From the NCBI GenBank assembly GCA_004369085.1, contig ML210202.1, forward strand, positions 2,258 through 66,257: DNA of 64,000 nt, in the 5' to 3' direction. The notes under the pieces were generated by a model, which ran no database searches, was not told where the DNA came from, and saw nothing but the letters and a program-made list of their open reading frames with translations. A program made the translations under genes and the position numbers. Position 1 is the stretch's first letter, and every line of letters starts with the position of its first letter. This DNA is from Coprinopsis marcescibilis (taxonomy: Eukaryota > Basidiomycota > Agaricomycetes > Agaricales > Psathyrellaceae). Positions 11,521 to 23,279 of this stretch are shown piece by piece.

Positions 11521-11868
11521 ATGGTGGTGGAATGCAACCAAAATACCAATTTAAATTTTATGATATTAACAAATACCATAGTATACTCCAAAACTGCTTA
11601 TTTCAATTATAGTGATGAATTTGTATTTGTAAAGAAAATAAATGCCTTATCATGTATCTCTTTTGTTTCAAACAGTAACAGTTCTGAGCTTTTATCTTGT
11701 AATCTACCAACAGAGATGTATATAAAATGCATGTCACTAACTTCTTTAAAAGAATTCTGTAAACAGCATTCAATTAAATGTTATTCTCGAGACAGCAAAT
11801 CCATTCTAGAAGCAAGGGTTTTGTCACATCACTGTATGATGTGTGAATATGAAATATGTTTGATTTGA
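11521..11868 (+). pseudogene. Helitron N-terminal region with SAP-like segment
   Basis: This frame precedes the Rep gene. It has a basic helical segment (SLKEFCKQHSIKCYSRDS) followed by His-His-Cys-x2-Cys, like the SAP-type plus cysteine pattern at the front of basidiomycete Helitron proteins. It joins the next frame only through a shift, so it is part of the same broken gene. Confidence 0.45.
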
Positions 11869-14600
11869 TGCAGAGGGTTTCATTTTTTAAAGTGGCTGAA
11901 CCAGTTAAGATATCCAGTAATGAACCATTTCCACCAGAGCCTGCTTCACATACATTAATTGAGAATATTATAAGAAATTACTGTGATGAAACATCCCCTG
12001 CTGCTTTTGAGGAGAATGGATGTGCTGTTTGTGGCCAACTGACTCCTATAATGCATCTATCAAAAATTAGTGATTGTGATGTGGATTTATCCTGCCTTAT
12101 ATCATCCAATAATACTCGTAAGGAAAGAAAACATGAAAGCGAACCTGTTATAGGATATGAAACACCTGCTATAGTTAATAAATGTGATCCTATTTGTACT
12201 GAATGTTTAATAGAAGTAAAGAAAGGTTGTTCTCCAAAATATTCATTAGCAAATGGTCTATGGATAGGTGATGTACCTGATGAGCTCCAAGATCTTACAT
12301 TTGCTGAACGTATTCTAATTAGCCGTGTTTGTCACAACCCCTGCTTAATGTGAGTTGCTTCTGGGTGTGCAAAAATGATTGCAAATGCAATAATGTATGC
12401 TACACCAGCAGTTAAGATATATCATGCCTTACCTCCTACTGTTTCTGAGCTTGATGAAGTGTTGGCTGTTATATTTATTGGTTATACACAGGCTACAGAA
12501 GAAGAATATAAGTGCTCACCTGTACTTGTAAGACGGAACAAAGTAGCAACTGCATTAGAATGGCTAAAACTCAATCATTGCCAGTATGCTGATCTTCATA
12601 TTTCTAAAGAGAATTTAGATCAGTATCCTTTAAATGGTGTGCCTGTTATTGTTGACTTTCGTTATGCAGATAAAAATGAAGATCCTACTAATAAACTTCA
12701 AAGTGAAATGAGTGTACATGATAATGAAATAAATATTGCAACTTCAGAAGGTAAATGTCCATTTATAGTTCATGGAATTACAGGAACTGAAATCAAACAA
12801 TGCCATTAAAAGCTATGAAAGCCAAAGCATTAGCTCATCTTAAAGAAGGTGGTAAAATGCTGGGAATTGGTCAAGCTCAAGATCCTGTTTCTATATATTC
12901 AGATGATTCATTATATCCTCAAATGTTTCCATGGTTATTTCCATATGGTAAAGGTGGTGTTGGTCAGAAAAATCATAAAAAGTTGCTATCAGAATTTGAA
13001 CACAAACATCGACTTATGATGTACTGGGATAAACATTTTCAAGAAGACTTTTATTTTCTTATGATTGCATTTAACCATGATCAAGTCAAAAGTAATGTAT
13101 CTGGAAGCTATATACTTGTAAAAAAGAGTAAGTTTAAATCAATAGCTGAAAGAATTCATAGTGTTGATAGTGAGATACTAAAAATTATTAGTAATAAATT
13201 GGCAGCTGGAGAGGCCTTTAAACCTGAATCAGAAGCTGAAAAGCAGTGTTTTAAGTTGATTGATGATTTAGATCACATTAGTACTTTTACAAAAGGATCC
13301 GTAACCTCCAAAAAACACATGTGTAATGAAATATGGTCATTGATAGCACTTAAAGGATCTCTGTCTTGGTTTATTACATTATCTCCAGCTGATAGCAGAC
13401 ATCCAATGTGGATATATTTTGCAGGCCCTGCTGGAAAATTTAAGCATGAAATATTATCTTCTCAAGAAAGAGATAAACTTATTATGCGAAATCCTGCAGC
13501 AGCTGCAAGATTCTTTGATTTTATTGTTCACATGTTTATTAAACATATCTTAGGAGTAAATAGCACAACAGAAAGAGGACCTTATGGTAAAACAAGTGCT
13601 TATTATAGAACAGTAGAACAACAAGGAAGATTAACTCTTCATTTGCATATGCTTATTTGGATAGAAAACAGCTTGTCTCCTCAAGAAATACATGAGCAAT
13701 TATTGTTGGATAATAATGAAAGCTTCAAACAACAAATTCTCAAATATCTAGAATCATCACATCAGGGTGATTTCCTAGGAAGCACAATGAAATGCATGGA
13801 AGAAAATACACCTACTGTAAAAGTTTGTAGAACAAAACCTGGCATATATGAAACAAATCCTAATTTGATGGCTGATTCTACTGATGATGATTATATGGAT
13901 CCAACACTTTCACTTCCTATACCACCTCCTGTTGTTACTCATGCTATTTCAGAAACTGATCACTCTAATTACACTGATAATATAGATTCATGTGAATCAT
14001 GTAATTTATTAGAAAAATGGTGGCATCAATTTAGAGACACAGTAAATGATATTATATTCCAATGTAATGTATACTCCTGTAAAACTCCTTATGAAATTAC
14101 AAGCAAGACAGATAATACTACAATTAAATGGATCCATAAAGGCTGCTGAGATGGTGATGAGATCTGTAAAGCTTGCTTTCCACGAGATATACATGAACAC
14201 ACTACAATCGATGATGATGGTCATATTTGTCTTAAAAAGCTTGAACCTATGTTGAATACCTTTTCATTACCAGTATCATACATAACTTGGTGTAATACGG
14301 ATGTTACTACTTTGCTTTCTGGTACAGCAATCAAAGCAATTGTATCATATGTAACTGACTATATAACTAAACCCATGCTTAAGAGCCATCAGATATTTTC
14401 AGCTGCATATGATATCTATCAAAGGAATATTCATTTAGCAGATACTAAGAATGATCGTATACAATCTGCTAGAAAGCTATAACTGAAACTTGCAAATAAT
14501 ATTACTTCTAATCTAGAAATTGGAAGTCCAATGGCATGTATGTACCTTCTTGGAAATCCAGATCATTATACAAGTCATGAATTTGTTCCATTCTGGTAGC
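11856..14600 (+). pseudogene. Helitron Rep (HUH endonuclease) part, interrupted
   Basis: Fragments at 11856-12353, 12375-12809, 12800-14149 and 14249-14600 translate as one protein once interruptions are allowed. The first two resemble the DUF6570-type region found ahead of fungal Helitron Rep domains. The Rep catalytic histidines appear as LHLHMLIW at about 13635-13658, and the paired tyrosines as SYVTDYITKP at about 14345-14374. Interruptions are TGA at 12351 and 14147, TAA at 14480, TAG at 14597 and a frameshift near 12,800. Rep nicks and rejoins single strands during rolling-circle transposition; this copy has the residues but not an open frame. Confidence 0.8.
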
Positions 14601-14635
14601 ATAGTTATTTTAATAAAATTCAAAGAGATTATGAA

Positions 14636-17453
14636 ATGAATTATAACATGACCAATGAACTTTTAGATGCTTTACATATATCAAAAAATCTACAGTTGAA
14701 TACTATAAATAATCCAACAGTAATTCTCTTGGATGAGAATGATATAGAAAATGAAGAAAGTATAATATTAACCAAAACTGAAATTGAGCTAGCTGGCTGG
14801 TCTAGTATAGATGATTATATATATAGACCTGATAAACTCAGAAACATATCTCTTTATGATTGGATTAGATACAGTGAGAAGAAATCTATACCTAAAAGAA
14901 AAACAAAGGATTTAGATATATTAGAAGATGATACTATTCATCTACCAACATCTGCTTTCAAATTCCTAGCATGTCATTCTCAGTCAAATACACACTGTGT
15001 ATATTTTTTACCTGAAAAGCGTAAACATTGAGTTCCTAATTTCATCGGTGGATCTCTTCCAAGAGTTGATCAAGGGAATCATGAATCATACTGCATGTCA
15101 ATGCCAATGCTATTTAAACCATGGTGTAGCACAATGGATTTAATATCAGCAGAGAAAACTTGGAAAGAAGCATTCAATACTTTTTCTTTTTTACCAGAAT
15201 ACTCACAAATTATGAAAAACCTTAATTTATGATATGAATGTCTTGATGAACGAGATGACTACCATTCAATTTTAAGACAATGTAAACAAGATATTAAAGC
15301 TTCAAAATCACAGAAACCACGATATCTATTTGATTTTGATGAAGAGGATGAAAATGATAATGAGTTTAATGAACTACTTAATGAAATCTCAGCAAGACTC
15401 AATGATACTGGTGAAAATGATTACAAGTTCTCTATGGGAAAAATGTCTTTAAAACGCAAAAATTATATAAATAGAGCTTTTAAGATTATTGATAAAATAA
15501 ATTGGTCACAAGGTATTCAAAAATTGATGCCTATAAATACAGAAAGACTGTATTCATATTTGAAACCTTCACAATGGAAAAATGCAGTTAAAGATAAAAA
15601 GAATACCATTTTAAGAGATAAACAAGCAAGCTGTCAAGCTTCCATATATTTAAATAAGGAAAACAATAAAGATCCAGTTTTAAATAGATCTTTTGTAAAT
15701 AAATCTAATAATGATAAAGTTTTAACGCTGGATCAAAGATATTTGACTAAGTCATTTGTTCCTAAAAACAGAGCAGATACTGACATGATTAAAGATACAA
15801 TAAAGCACTTTTCATTAAATACAGAACAAAAAACAGCTTTTTTGATAATAGCTCAACATGCAGTATCTGACAATCCACAACAGTTAAAGATGTATTTAGG
15901 AGGAATGGGAGGAACAGGAAAATCAAGAGTCATTCAAGCATTAATTAATTTTTTTAATGCTAGAAAGGAATCACATAGATTTATTGTATTAGCACCAACT
16001 GGAACTGCAGCAGCATTATTGAATGGTTCTACATATCATTCAGTTCTTGGGATTTTGTCTAGATTAGATGGTGATGAAAAAGTACGGAATGAAGGTCGCC
16101 TAGTAATGGATGCTCAAGAAAGACTATTTGGAGTTGAATACATTTTTATAGATGAAGTTTCTATGATATCTTGTTTGGATTTATATGATATCAGTGTGCA
16201 CTTATCTTTAGTTAGAAATGACTACGAAAATGCATTTGGAAATTTTAATATGATTTTTGCTGGCAATTTGAACAGCTGCCACCAACTAATCGTAATTACT
16301 TATATGGAGACTTTGAGAAACCAGAAGTGTTAGCCAAATTATCAAAACAACATTCTGCAATTGGTAAGTTTTTGTGGCATCAGGTCACTACAGTAGTAAT
16401 TTTAACACAGAACATGCGTCAACGCACTCAAAGCAAAGAAGATTCTAAACTTCGAACTGCTTTGGAAAACATGTGATATGCTGACTGTACATATAATGAT
16501 ATTGCATTTTTAAAATCCAGAATTATTGATTCTAAATCAGAACTTATACTTCAAGATTTAAATTATAGAAATACATCAATTATAACCTCCTTTAATGGTT
16601 ACAAAGATCAATATAACATGACTGGTGTGGAACATTCTGCAACTGATACAGGACAAAAATTGGTTCATTTTAAATCCTGTGATATATTAACATCAATACA
16701 GAAGAAAAATAGAAAAGGTAAGAAACGAAAGCAACACTCTAAAGATAGTGATCATGATATGATGACAGAAGATTTACAAAAATCTTTATGGAAATTAGAA
16801 CCTATCAGCAGTGATCATGTACCAGGTACTTTGTCTCTTTGTATAGGTATGCCTATAATGATTTGTTATAATGATGCAACAGAATTGTGCATTACAAGAG
16901 GTCAAGAAGCAGTTGTTGTTGGATGGGATAGTGGTATTGGATCATATCAATCTATGACACTGGAAACACTTTTTGTAAAATTAATTAACCCTCTTAAAAC
17001 AGCTAATATAAATGGTCTTCCAGAAAATGTTGTGCCAATTCCTAAAAGTCAAAAACATTCAATGCATGCTTCCTGACGATTTCATTGTAAGTATAGACCA
17101 AAAACAAGTAAATGTATTACCTAACTTTGCCATGACTGATTATTCATCTCAAGGTAAAACCAGACAATATAATATTGTAGACCTATCTTGTAGTCAGACA
17201 TTCCATCATATGTATACAAGTCTTTCACATAGGTCTAATTATGTGATTTTGATGAACAGAAAATCACTTGCAGAATATCAGGTTACTTACGAAGAGAATT
17301 TCAGGATCTTAATATTCTTAATAAAATAACTGAATTATTATATATGGAGAAATTAGATACAAGCATTCAGGGTGCCTTGTGTTACCCACTTATTCAAAGC
17401 TATATCACAGCATCTAAGGATAAAAACATCAGAATTGATGATGAATGGCATAA
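14636..17453 (+). pseudogene. Helitron PIF1-type helicase part, interrupted
   Basis: The same protein continues with a linker region (14636-15433) and a superfamily 1B helicase. Walker A is GGMGGTGKSRV (about 15899-15931) and Walker B is YIFIDEVSMIS (about 16138-16170); late helicase motifs include TDYSSQGKTR near 17138-17170. Breaks are TGA at 15029, 15230 and 16474, a frameshift near 16,265 that turns the expected GDFxQLPP-like motif out of frame, and another near 17,280. The frame then runs into the assembly gap. Confidence 0.8.
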
Positions 17454-17953
17454 NNNNNNNNNNNNNNNNNNNNNNNNNNNNNNNNNNNNNNNNNNNNNNN
17501 NNNNNNNNNNNNNNNNNNNNNNNNNNNNNNNNNNNNNNNNNNNNNNNNNNNNNNNNNNNNNNNNNNNNNNNNNNNNNNNNNNNNNNNNNNNNNNNNNNNN
17601 NNNNNNNNNNNNNNNNNNNNNNNNNNNNNNNNNNNNNNNNNNNNNNNNNNNNNNNNNNNNNNNNNNNNNNNNNNNNNNNNNNNNNNNNNNNNNNNNNNNN
17701 NNNNNNNNNNNNNNNNNNNNNNNNNNNNNNNNNNNNNNNNNNNNNNNNNNNNNNNNNNNNNNNNNNNNNNNNNNNNNNNNNNNNNNNNNNNNNNNNNNNN
17801 NNNNNNNNNNNNNNNNNNNNNNNNNNNNNNNNNNNNNNNNNNNNNNNNNNNNNNNNNNNNNNNNNNNNNNNNNNNNNNNNNNNNNNNNNNNNNNNNNNNN
17901 NNNNNNNNNNNNNNNNNNNNNNNNNNNNNNNNNNNNNNNNNNNNNNNNNNNNN
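17454..17953. other. Assembly gap (500 N)
   Basis: Exactly 500 undetermined bases, a conventional placeholder length, so the real distance between the helicase end and the C-terminal domain is unknown. Confidence 0.99.
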
Positions 17954-18298
17954 TGTAACAATAGATTTAATTGTGTGCTGTATATGATTAAAATACCCTC
18001 TTTCTTAGTATTTAGCATAGAGGATGTTCTTTTATGTCCAGAGCTTGTTTTAAATCTGAATATAAATAATGTCTTACATGCATACAACTTGAACGGTTTG
18101 ATATATGGAAGTGACAATCACTTTACTGTTCATTTAATTGATAAGCATGGTCAGGTCTGGTTTAATGATGGAATAACAACCAAGGAAAACTGCATTCATG
18201 AAAAAACAGTAACATTAACAGACTCAACAGCTTGGCTGAAAATGAAGGATACAAGACATTTACTATATCTTGTATACATCAAATCTACTGTATGTTAA
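17954..18298 (+). pseudogene. Helitron C-terminal cysteine-peptidase-like domain (partial)
   Basis: About 114 codons open from the gap to a stop at 18296-18298. The pattern LNGLIYGSDNHFTVHLID, then VWFNDGITT, resembles the histidine box of ubiquitin-specific proteases, where a Gly-x-x-His segment precedes a Trp and an Asp-rich turn; here the candidate catalytic His is in NHFT. The cysteine half would lie in the gap. Some fungal Helitrons carry OTU- or USP-like peptidases, but the assignment rests on this pattern only. Confidence 0.45.
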
Positions 18299-18330
18299 GA
18301 AACATTGATAGAGACAATAAACCCTTGTAC

Positions 18331-18351
18331 TGCCACGCATATGCGGTGGCA
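18331..18351 (+). repeat. Helitron 3' terminal hairpin
   Basis: TGCCAC and GTGGCA form the outer stem around a GCATATGC core. It stands 8 nt before the terminal CTAG at 18360-18363, the spacing expected for the transposition stop signal. Confidence 0.85.
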
Positions 18352-18363
18352 CACTTCACCTAG

Positions 18364-18829
18364 TACAGCAAGGTGGTGGTTTGTGTCAAGAGGACGCAGG
18401 GTCACGTGCACATCACTGGGCAAGACTTGTTGAACTTAGAACGATCGACTACACTTATGTCAGATACGTGACTAAGTGAATATGCTGAAGTCATATACTT
18501 GATTAAAGTATTACAAACCATGACACATTCACTTGTGTCATTATTACTTTTACCGACTCGTACCTGAGTCTAGACTATGCTGGAACATTCTAGCAATGTC
18601 TATTTATATATTTACTTATCACATGTAGTGTGTAACTTGCTTACTAATATGCTTGTAGAATAAGTATATAAGGGCTGTAGTTTAGCCCTATATGAATTAT
18701 CTCTCTTGCCTCTTAACTACCACCTGCTAAGCTATCTAGCAACTCTTAAACTACATTCTACTACCAGGTAAATATGTCCTCCCAAGTCGTATACATTGGC
18801 CTCCTGTCTGCCTGCGCATTAGCTGCGCT
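18364..18829. other. Possible solo LTR
   Basis: No coding. The stretch at about 18,470-18,775 has an LTR-like layout: a TATATAA box (about 18665), a small stem AGGGCT...AGCCCT right after it, and pyrimidine-rich repeats with CTACC towards the end. Terminal TG/CA borders and a target duplication were not found with certainty. Confidence 0.3.
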
Positions 18830-19085
18830 CCATGGCTTTCCACAAGACTTTGCATTGCTCGTTCGCTCCGCTGCCTCACGATCCACCAAACATGTCCGAG
18901 AGGTGGCTCCCACCGATTCCCAAGTCAACGAACACTGAACCTACGCGGACGCGACCTTCATGCCTTTTCTCAATCCTCGCTTGGGGTCCACATATCTCCC
19001 AGCCGCAATATTTTCGATGCTTTTCTTGCAAATCTGCATCGCGACCTCGCTGAGCTCTGGGAAAATTGTTCCCCAGGGTTCGGGC
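18830..19085 (+). pseudogene. 5' fragment related to the MYND-type gene (copy A)
   Basis: The stretch around 19,000-19,060 (TCTCCCAGCCGCAATATTTT then CGATGCTTTTCTTGCAAATC) aligns by eye with the second exon of the intact MYND-type gene at about 35,420-35,480 (coding for LPADFSQAIFDAILANLH). The frame is lost through substitutions and small gaps. It opens the first of three similar duplicated units in this region. Confidence 0.6.
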
Positions 19086-22000
19086 TCACCGTGGATTGTT
19101 GGAGAGGGCGAGGATACCAGCCATTCCTGTAAGTCTCGCCTTTCCTGGATCGTTGTAGCGACTGATTATCGAATAGACTGTGCTGTTCCTGCTTTACTCA
19201 ACCTACTCACTTCACACTCCCCCAATTTCGTCCTCGGATAGATCCTCGATTTCTGGTGGCTCCATGTTTGGGGTGTTCTCTCGGGCCTCTCAGTGGCGAT
19301 TGATCTGGCGATGTTTTCCAACAACCTTGATTTGGAGGCTATGCCCGCCATGCCTAATATGATGACACTCAATGCTAGTCTGGAGAGTCCGTGAGATGCG
19401 CCTGCGGGGTGGATGGTGGCTTTGGAGGAGAGGGATCATTTACATGCATATGATGGTCTATGGCCCATGCGGAGCGATCTCAAGATCGGGGGTAGGAGAA
19501 AGGCGGCTATGGATGTGCTTGTCAAGGATGATGCCGAGGTCAGGGCCAAGGATGAAGTGAAGATTGGGGCGCAGATGAAGGAGTGGCAATGCAAGTCCGA
19601 CTGCTGCTGCTGTTGCGAAAACGGAAGGAGGGTGAGCGGGGTGGGCTTGCGGATGCTTTGGTTGTGTTGGTGCTGTGGGTGCTGTCACTGGGTCAGGTGG
19701 GGTGTGAAGTGTCGTGGCGAGGATTAATGAGCAGCAGGTGGTATGGCCTTGGGTGGGTTGAGGTGGGATAGTCGAGGATGAGCAGGGGGAGTACGGGTAG
19801 TTTAGATGGGACTGGCACGGGCACTCTGACTGTGGTCGAGTCTGTCGAACATCAGCAGTTTTAAACCTCATGCTCGGAACGGGACCTCACTCTCACACGA
19901 CGCGGATGTATCGAATGCAGAGCTGTCGCGGGAGTATTTTTTGCCGCCTTCGATGTGAGTCGGTTCGGCCCACGGCATCAGCATGTCTGTTCCTCGACCT
20001 AGCAAGCAGAGCGTCAAGGCCGACTCGAAGCGCATCTCGTTCGTGTCCCTCACCCGCCCTTCTTCTGCAATTAGCTTTGCCGGCCTCGATTCGTTCAATG
20101 AGGTCCGACATGGGTTCGAGTTCCACGATTACCGACCTGCGTTTCATGCCCCGCCTGTGTCTGTTCCTGGTGGTGCCTCGATGAATGCTTCCTGGGCGAC
20201 GACCAATGACTCTCAATCGACCTCGATCGCCAGTTCGGCAGCGTACAGGAGGGCGTATGGGCATAGGAAGGGACAGAGCTCGGCGTGGACCATTGCCAGT
20301 GTTTCGTAGTATGGCAGGGTGTTGATGGATGGTGAGCCGGATCCGTTTGATTATGGTATTCCGATTCCTGTTCCGCCTTTGCCTGCTGGTTATGGAGCGG
20401 GTATACCGGGTCTGAGGGAGAGTGCAAGTGAGAGAGAAGGAGAGGGAGAAGGAGTTGCCAGAGGTTCCGAGGGATGAGGGTGGGAGTGAGGATGGGCATG
20501 GAGGGATGAGCAGTGCGGAGATGACGGATTCGATCAGCTTTGAGAAGTCGACGCATATTGATGATACTTTTTCATTCTTGCATCATCGACCGGCCGGGTA
20601 GGGTATACGAGGCAGAGGGTTGGCAGTGATGCCAGCAGCTTTTATTTCAGGGCTCCTAATCCCCGAGGCCAGCACCGACGTCGGGAATCGAACCTGTCCG
20701 TTTCGTCCATCTCGGGCATGCCACCCATTAGCATGTTCACAAGGGCCCACCATCGCAAGACGAGCTCGGTGACGAGCGCGGGTTCTATTGCGATTTCGTA
20801 TGCGATGCATGGCGCGATTGGTGGGAGGGCTGTTTCGGCGAGGTACAGGAGGGAGAGTTCGTATGATTTGGTTGCGAGTGATGCGTCGATGTACGCACAT
20901 CAGTCGGGCTCTAGGAATATGGCGAGGCCGTGGTTGGGGGATACGATGTTTGAAACAGAGATTGGCGGCGATTACGGGGAGCCCGAGTGAGAGCTTTGAT
21001 CTGAGCAGTCTGGAACACGGGACGAGCAACAATACGGATTTCTATGGGTATTATGACTCGATCTTGGACGCGGACGTGAAGATGTACGATGCGGAGGAGG
21101 GAGACAGGAGGAGCATGGCGATGGATGATTCGTTGTTGGACTTCGGTGTTTGGGAACGATGATAATGGGATGGCGCCTGGACGACAGTTCCGCCCCCTTT
21201 CGATCATCAGCAATCAGATTATGCATAACCCGGGGGAGGATGATACGATGATTAGCATGAGTTTCTCTGTCTATCGTTGGTTTTGGATCAAGCTCTGACG
21301 ACGTTCTAGATGATCGGAGGTGGACATGTTAGGCGTCGCCCGATTGGATCGACGATTGATGCTTCAAGTGCCTTGTGTTCGGATCGAGAAGATGAGCCCG
21401 CGCCAGAGGACGACTGCCAGGATGGTCTATCTCAGCTGGTTCGCGTGGATGTCCAAGGCAACGAGCTCGAACTTGCTCCCTTGCCCAAGAAACAAAAGAT
21501 GGCTACCCTCGTCGAGAAACCGGCCATCGCTTCCACATCATCCTTCCAGTTTGGCGACGACCGGATGATCAAGGCTCAACGTGGCCTGTTGAAGAGGGCC
21601 AGCCTGGAGGATAATTGCTGGTTGCTGACGACGAGGATACCAGCCATTCGTGTAAGGCTCGTTTTTCTTGGACTTTGTTATCGCGACTGGTTTACTAGTC
21701 CGTGCTGTTCCCGTCTTGACTCGACCTACTCCTGCTTCCCACTCAAGATCCAGCACCTACACCTCGACATCCGAAAGTTCTGGTGTCGACGCCCCTCCCC
21801 TTTCGCCTTCGGATGGTTCGTCGATATCTGGTGGCTCCATGTCTAGCATCGACCTCAACGACGTCAACATCATGCTTTCGAACACGACCCACCCCACTTC
21901 GACATTGGCGACTGCGAGGAACCGTGCACGTACACAAGGCACTAGTCACCGACGCCGTTACTCCAAAGCGCACATCTCCCGACCCTCCGTGAACGAAACC

Positions 22001-22771
22001 ATCGATGAAGAATCCAATGCGTCGTCGTCCGAGGCTGACCATTCCGATCCCTGCACTTCGGCGACCAAGAAACTCACTGGTGTAGAATCTAGCCCAATGG
22101 TTATCTATTTGGTTGATGAGGATACCCAGTCGTTCGTCCAGGAGGACATTAGCATGTGGGATGATGAAAGGGGAATTCTTGCATTGAGGAAGTACTACAC
22201 CCTCAAGGACGAAGCTACCACCACTGTCATGGAAAGCCAAAGGGCCTGGGAAGATACTCCGTTCTCTGTGTTCGCCGTTCAAAGTGAGTCTTTGGCAGCG
22301 TTAGACTGGATGCATACTTACCAAGTTGGTTTTATAGCGTTCGACCCACCTCGCCAACCCGACGCCATGCAAGCTCTGCTTGAGCATTCTGTCCGCAATT
22401 ACGTTCTTCTGCCGACTTCGCTGCATCAGATCCAGGAAAGACTCGTCAACCTTCGCTGTACCCTCAAGCTCCTGTATTCTTCACCGCTAACAGCCCACCC
22501 GTTCCTCAACTCTACTTTGAAACTCAAGCATCCGCCGCTGCCATTCCTGTATATCAACAACGTCGCTTTGATCCGACCCTTAAAAGCGCTCCATCTTGAC
22601 GCCATCCGCCCTATCTCACATTTCGCTTTCAAACTCCCCAGTTCCTCGAAGGGCATGAAGAAAACTAGTCGAGAATTGTGTCGAATGGCTTTATGCATCT
22701 TAGAATGCCTTGTGCCATTCGTCGCAGCGCTCTGGATGGACAAAGCGCAGCACCAGCTCCAAACCATCTAA
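19086..22771 (+). pseudogene. Serine-rich protein gene, broken (copy B, longest)
   Basis: Open pieces in changing frames (about 19413-19727, 19983-20309, 20718-20990, 20788-21162, 21310-21846 and 21668-22771) read as one long low-complexity protein. Recognisable stretches are SVPRPSKQSVKADSKRISF, ASSFYFRAPNPRG, SGMPPISMFTRAHHRKTSS, GEDDTMISM followed by GGGHVRRR, KPAIASTSSFQFGDDRMI, and a tail with EDISMWDDERGILALRKYY and FDPPRQPDAMQALLEHS. Such Ser-rich proteins occur widely in Agaricomycetes; I do not know their function. Stops and shifts break it several times. Its last third is the module found again, more decayed, at 24.4-25.06 and 31.45-32.5 kb. Confidence 0.65.
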
Positions 22772-23279
22772 TGAACATTCGCTCACTGTCATTTTTTCAT
22801 AACGCTCGATGCCTGTGACTGCTTCGCAGTCGTTGGACCGATTTTACGAATTACTTTTATGTACACCTCAGCCAAGACTCGGGAGTCGGCTGGCATTGGT
22901 CTCCTGTCTCCGTTCGGTTGCTAAGAATCAATATTATGGTTGATTTTGCTGTCTACCAACGCTGTTCGGTATCATCCAACATCGGTTTTAATTGCCCAAT
23001 TGTACATCTCTTCGCACCTTGTCCATGAATCAAACCGACCTCTGATGCACAGCACTGCTGAATGTTCGCATATACCAAGTTCGGCTCATAACTCGCGACT
23101 TCCTCATATCAATTCAACTTTTCACCCAGTCGCCGATTCTCCGAGCTCCAAACGCTCCTCATCGCGCATGAGGGAAAACACAGACCCTTGTCCTTCCTAA
23201 TCATTCACATTACCAAAGAAATCGCGGACGAGGGACTGACGTAAGTCTTCTCTCTGTATGAGGCTGGTGTTCGTCGTTC
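22772..23279. repeat. AT-rich tail of the duplicated unit (copy 1)
   Basis: The stretch near 22,805-22,860 (GATGCCTGTGAC, then GTCGTTGGACCGATTT) recurs at about 32,750-32,800 and, less exactly, near 25,305-25,350. No gene is seen in it. Confidence 0.55.

Larger units (their letters stand above)
10985..18363 (+). mobile_element. Decayed Helitron (rolling-circle transposon)
   Basis: An AT-rich, CpG-poor block of about 7.4 kb carries, in order, a SAP-like piece, a DUF6570-like region, a Helitron Rep domain, a PIF1-type helicase and, after a scaffold gap, a C-terminal cysteine-peptidase-like domain. The 3' end is typical: a hairpin at 18331-18351, then eight bases and CTAG (18360-18363), followed by a host T. 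I could not place the 5' terminal TC, so the left coordinate is only the composition change. The copy is interrupted by at least seven stops and several frameshifts and cannot be active. Confidence 0.85.

Noticed and set aside
17344..18298. Long frames running through the N gap on both strands
   Set aside because: They are artefacts of undetermined bases; only the sequence on either side was used.
20660..20705. Second GGTTCGATTCCC-like match on the minus strand
   Set aside because: It lies in the serine-rich reading frame (RRRESNLSVSS on the plus strand) and has no tRNA fold around it.
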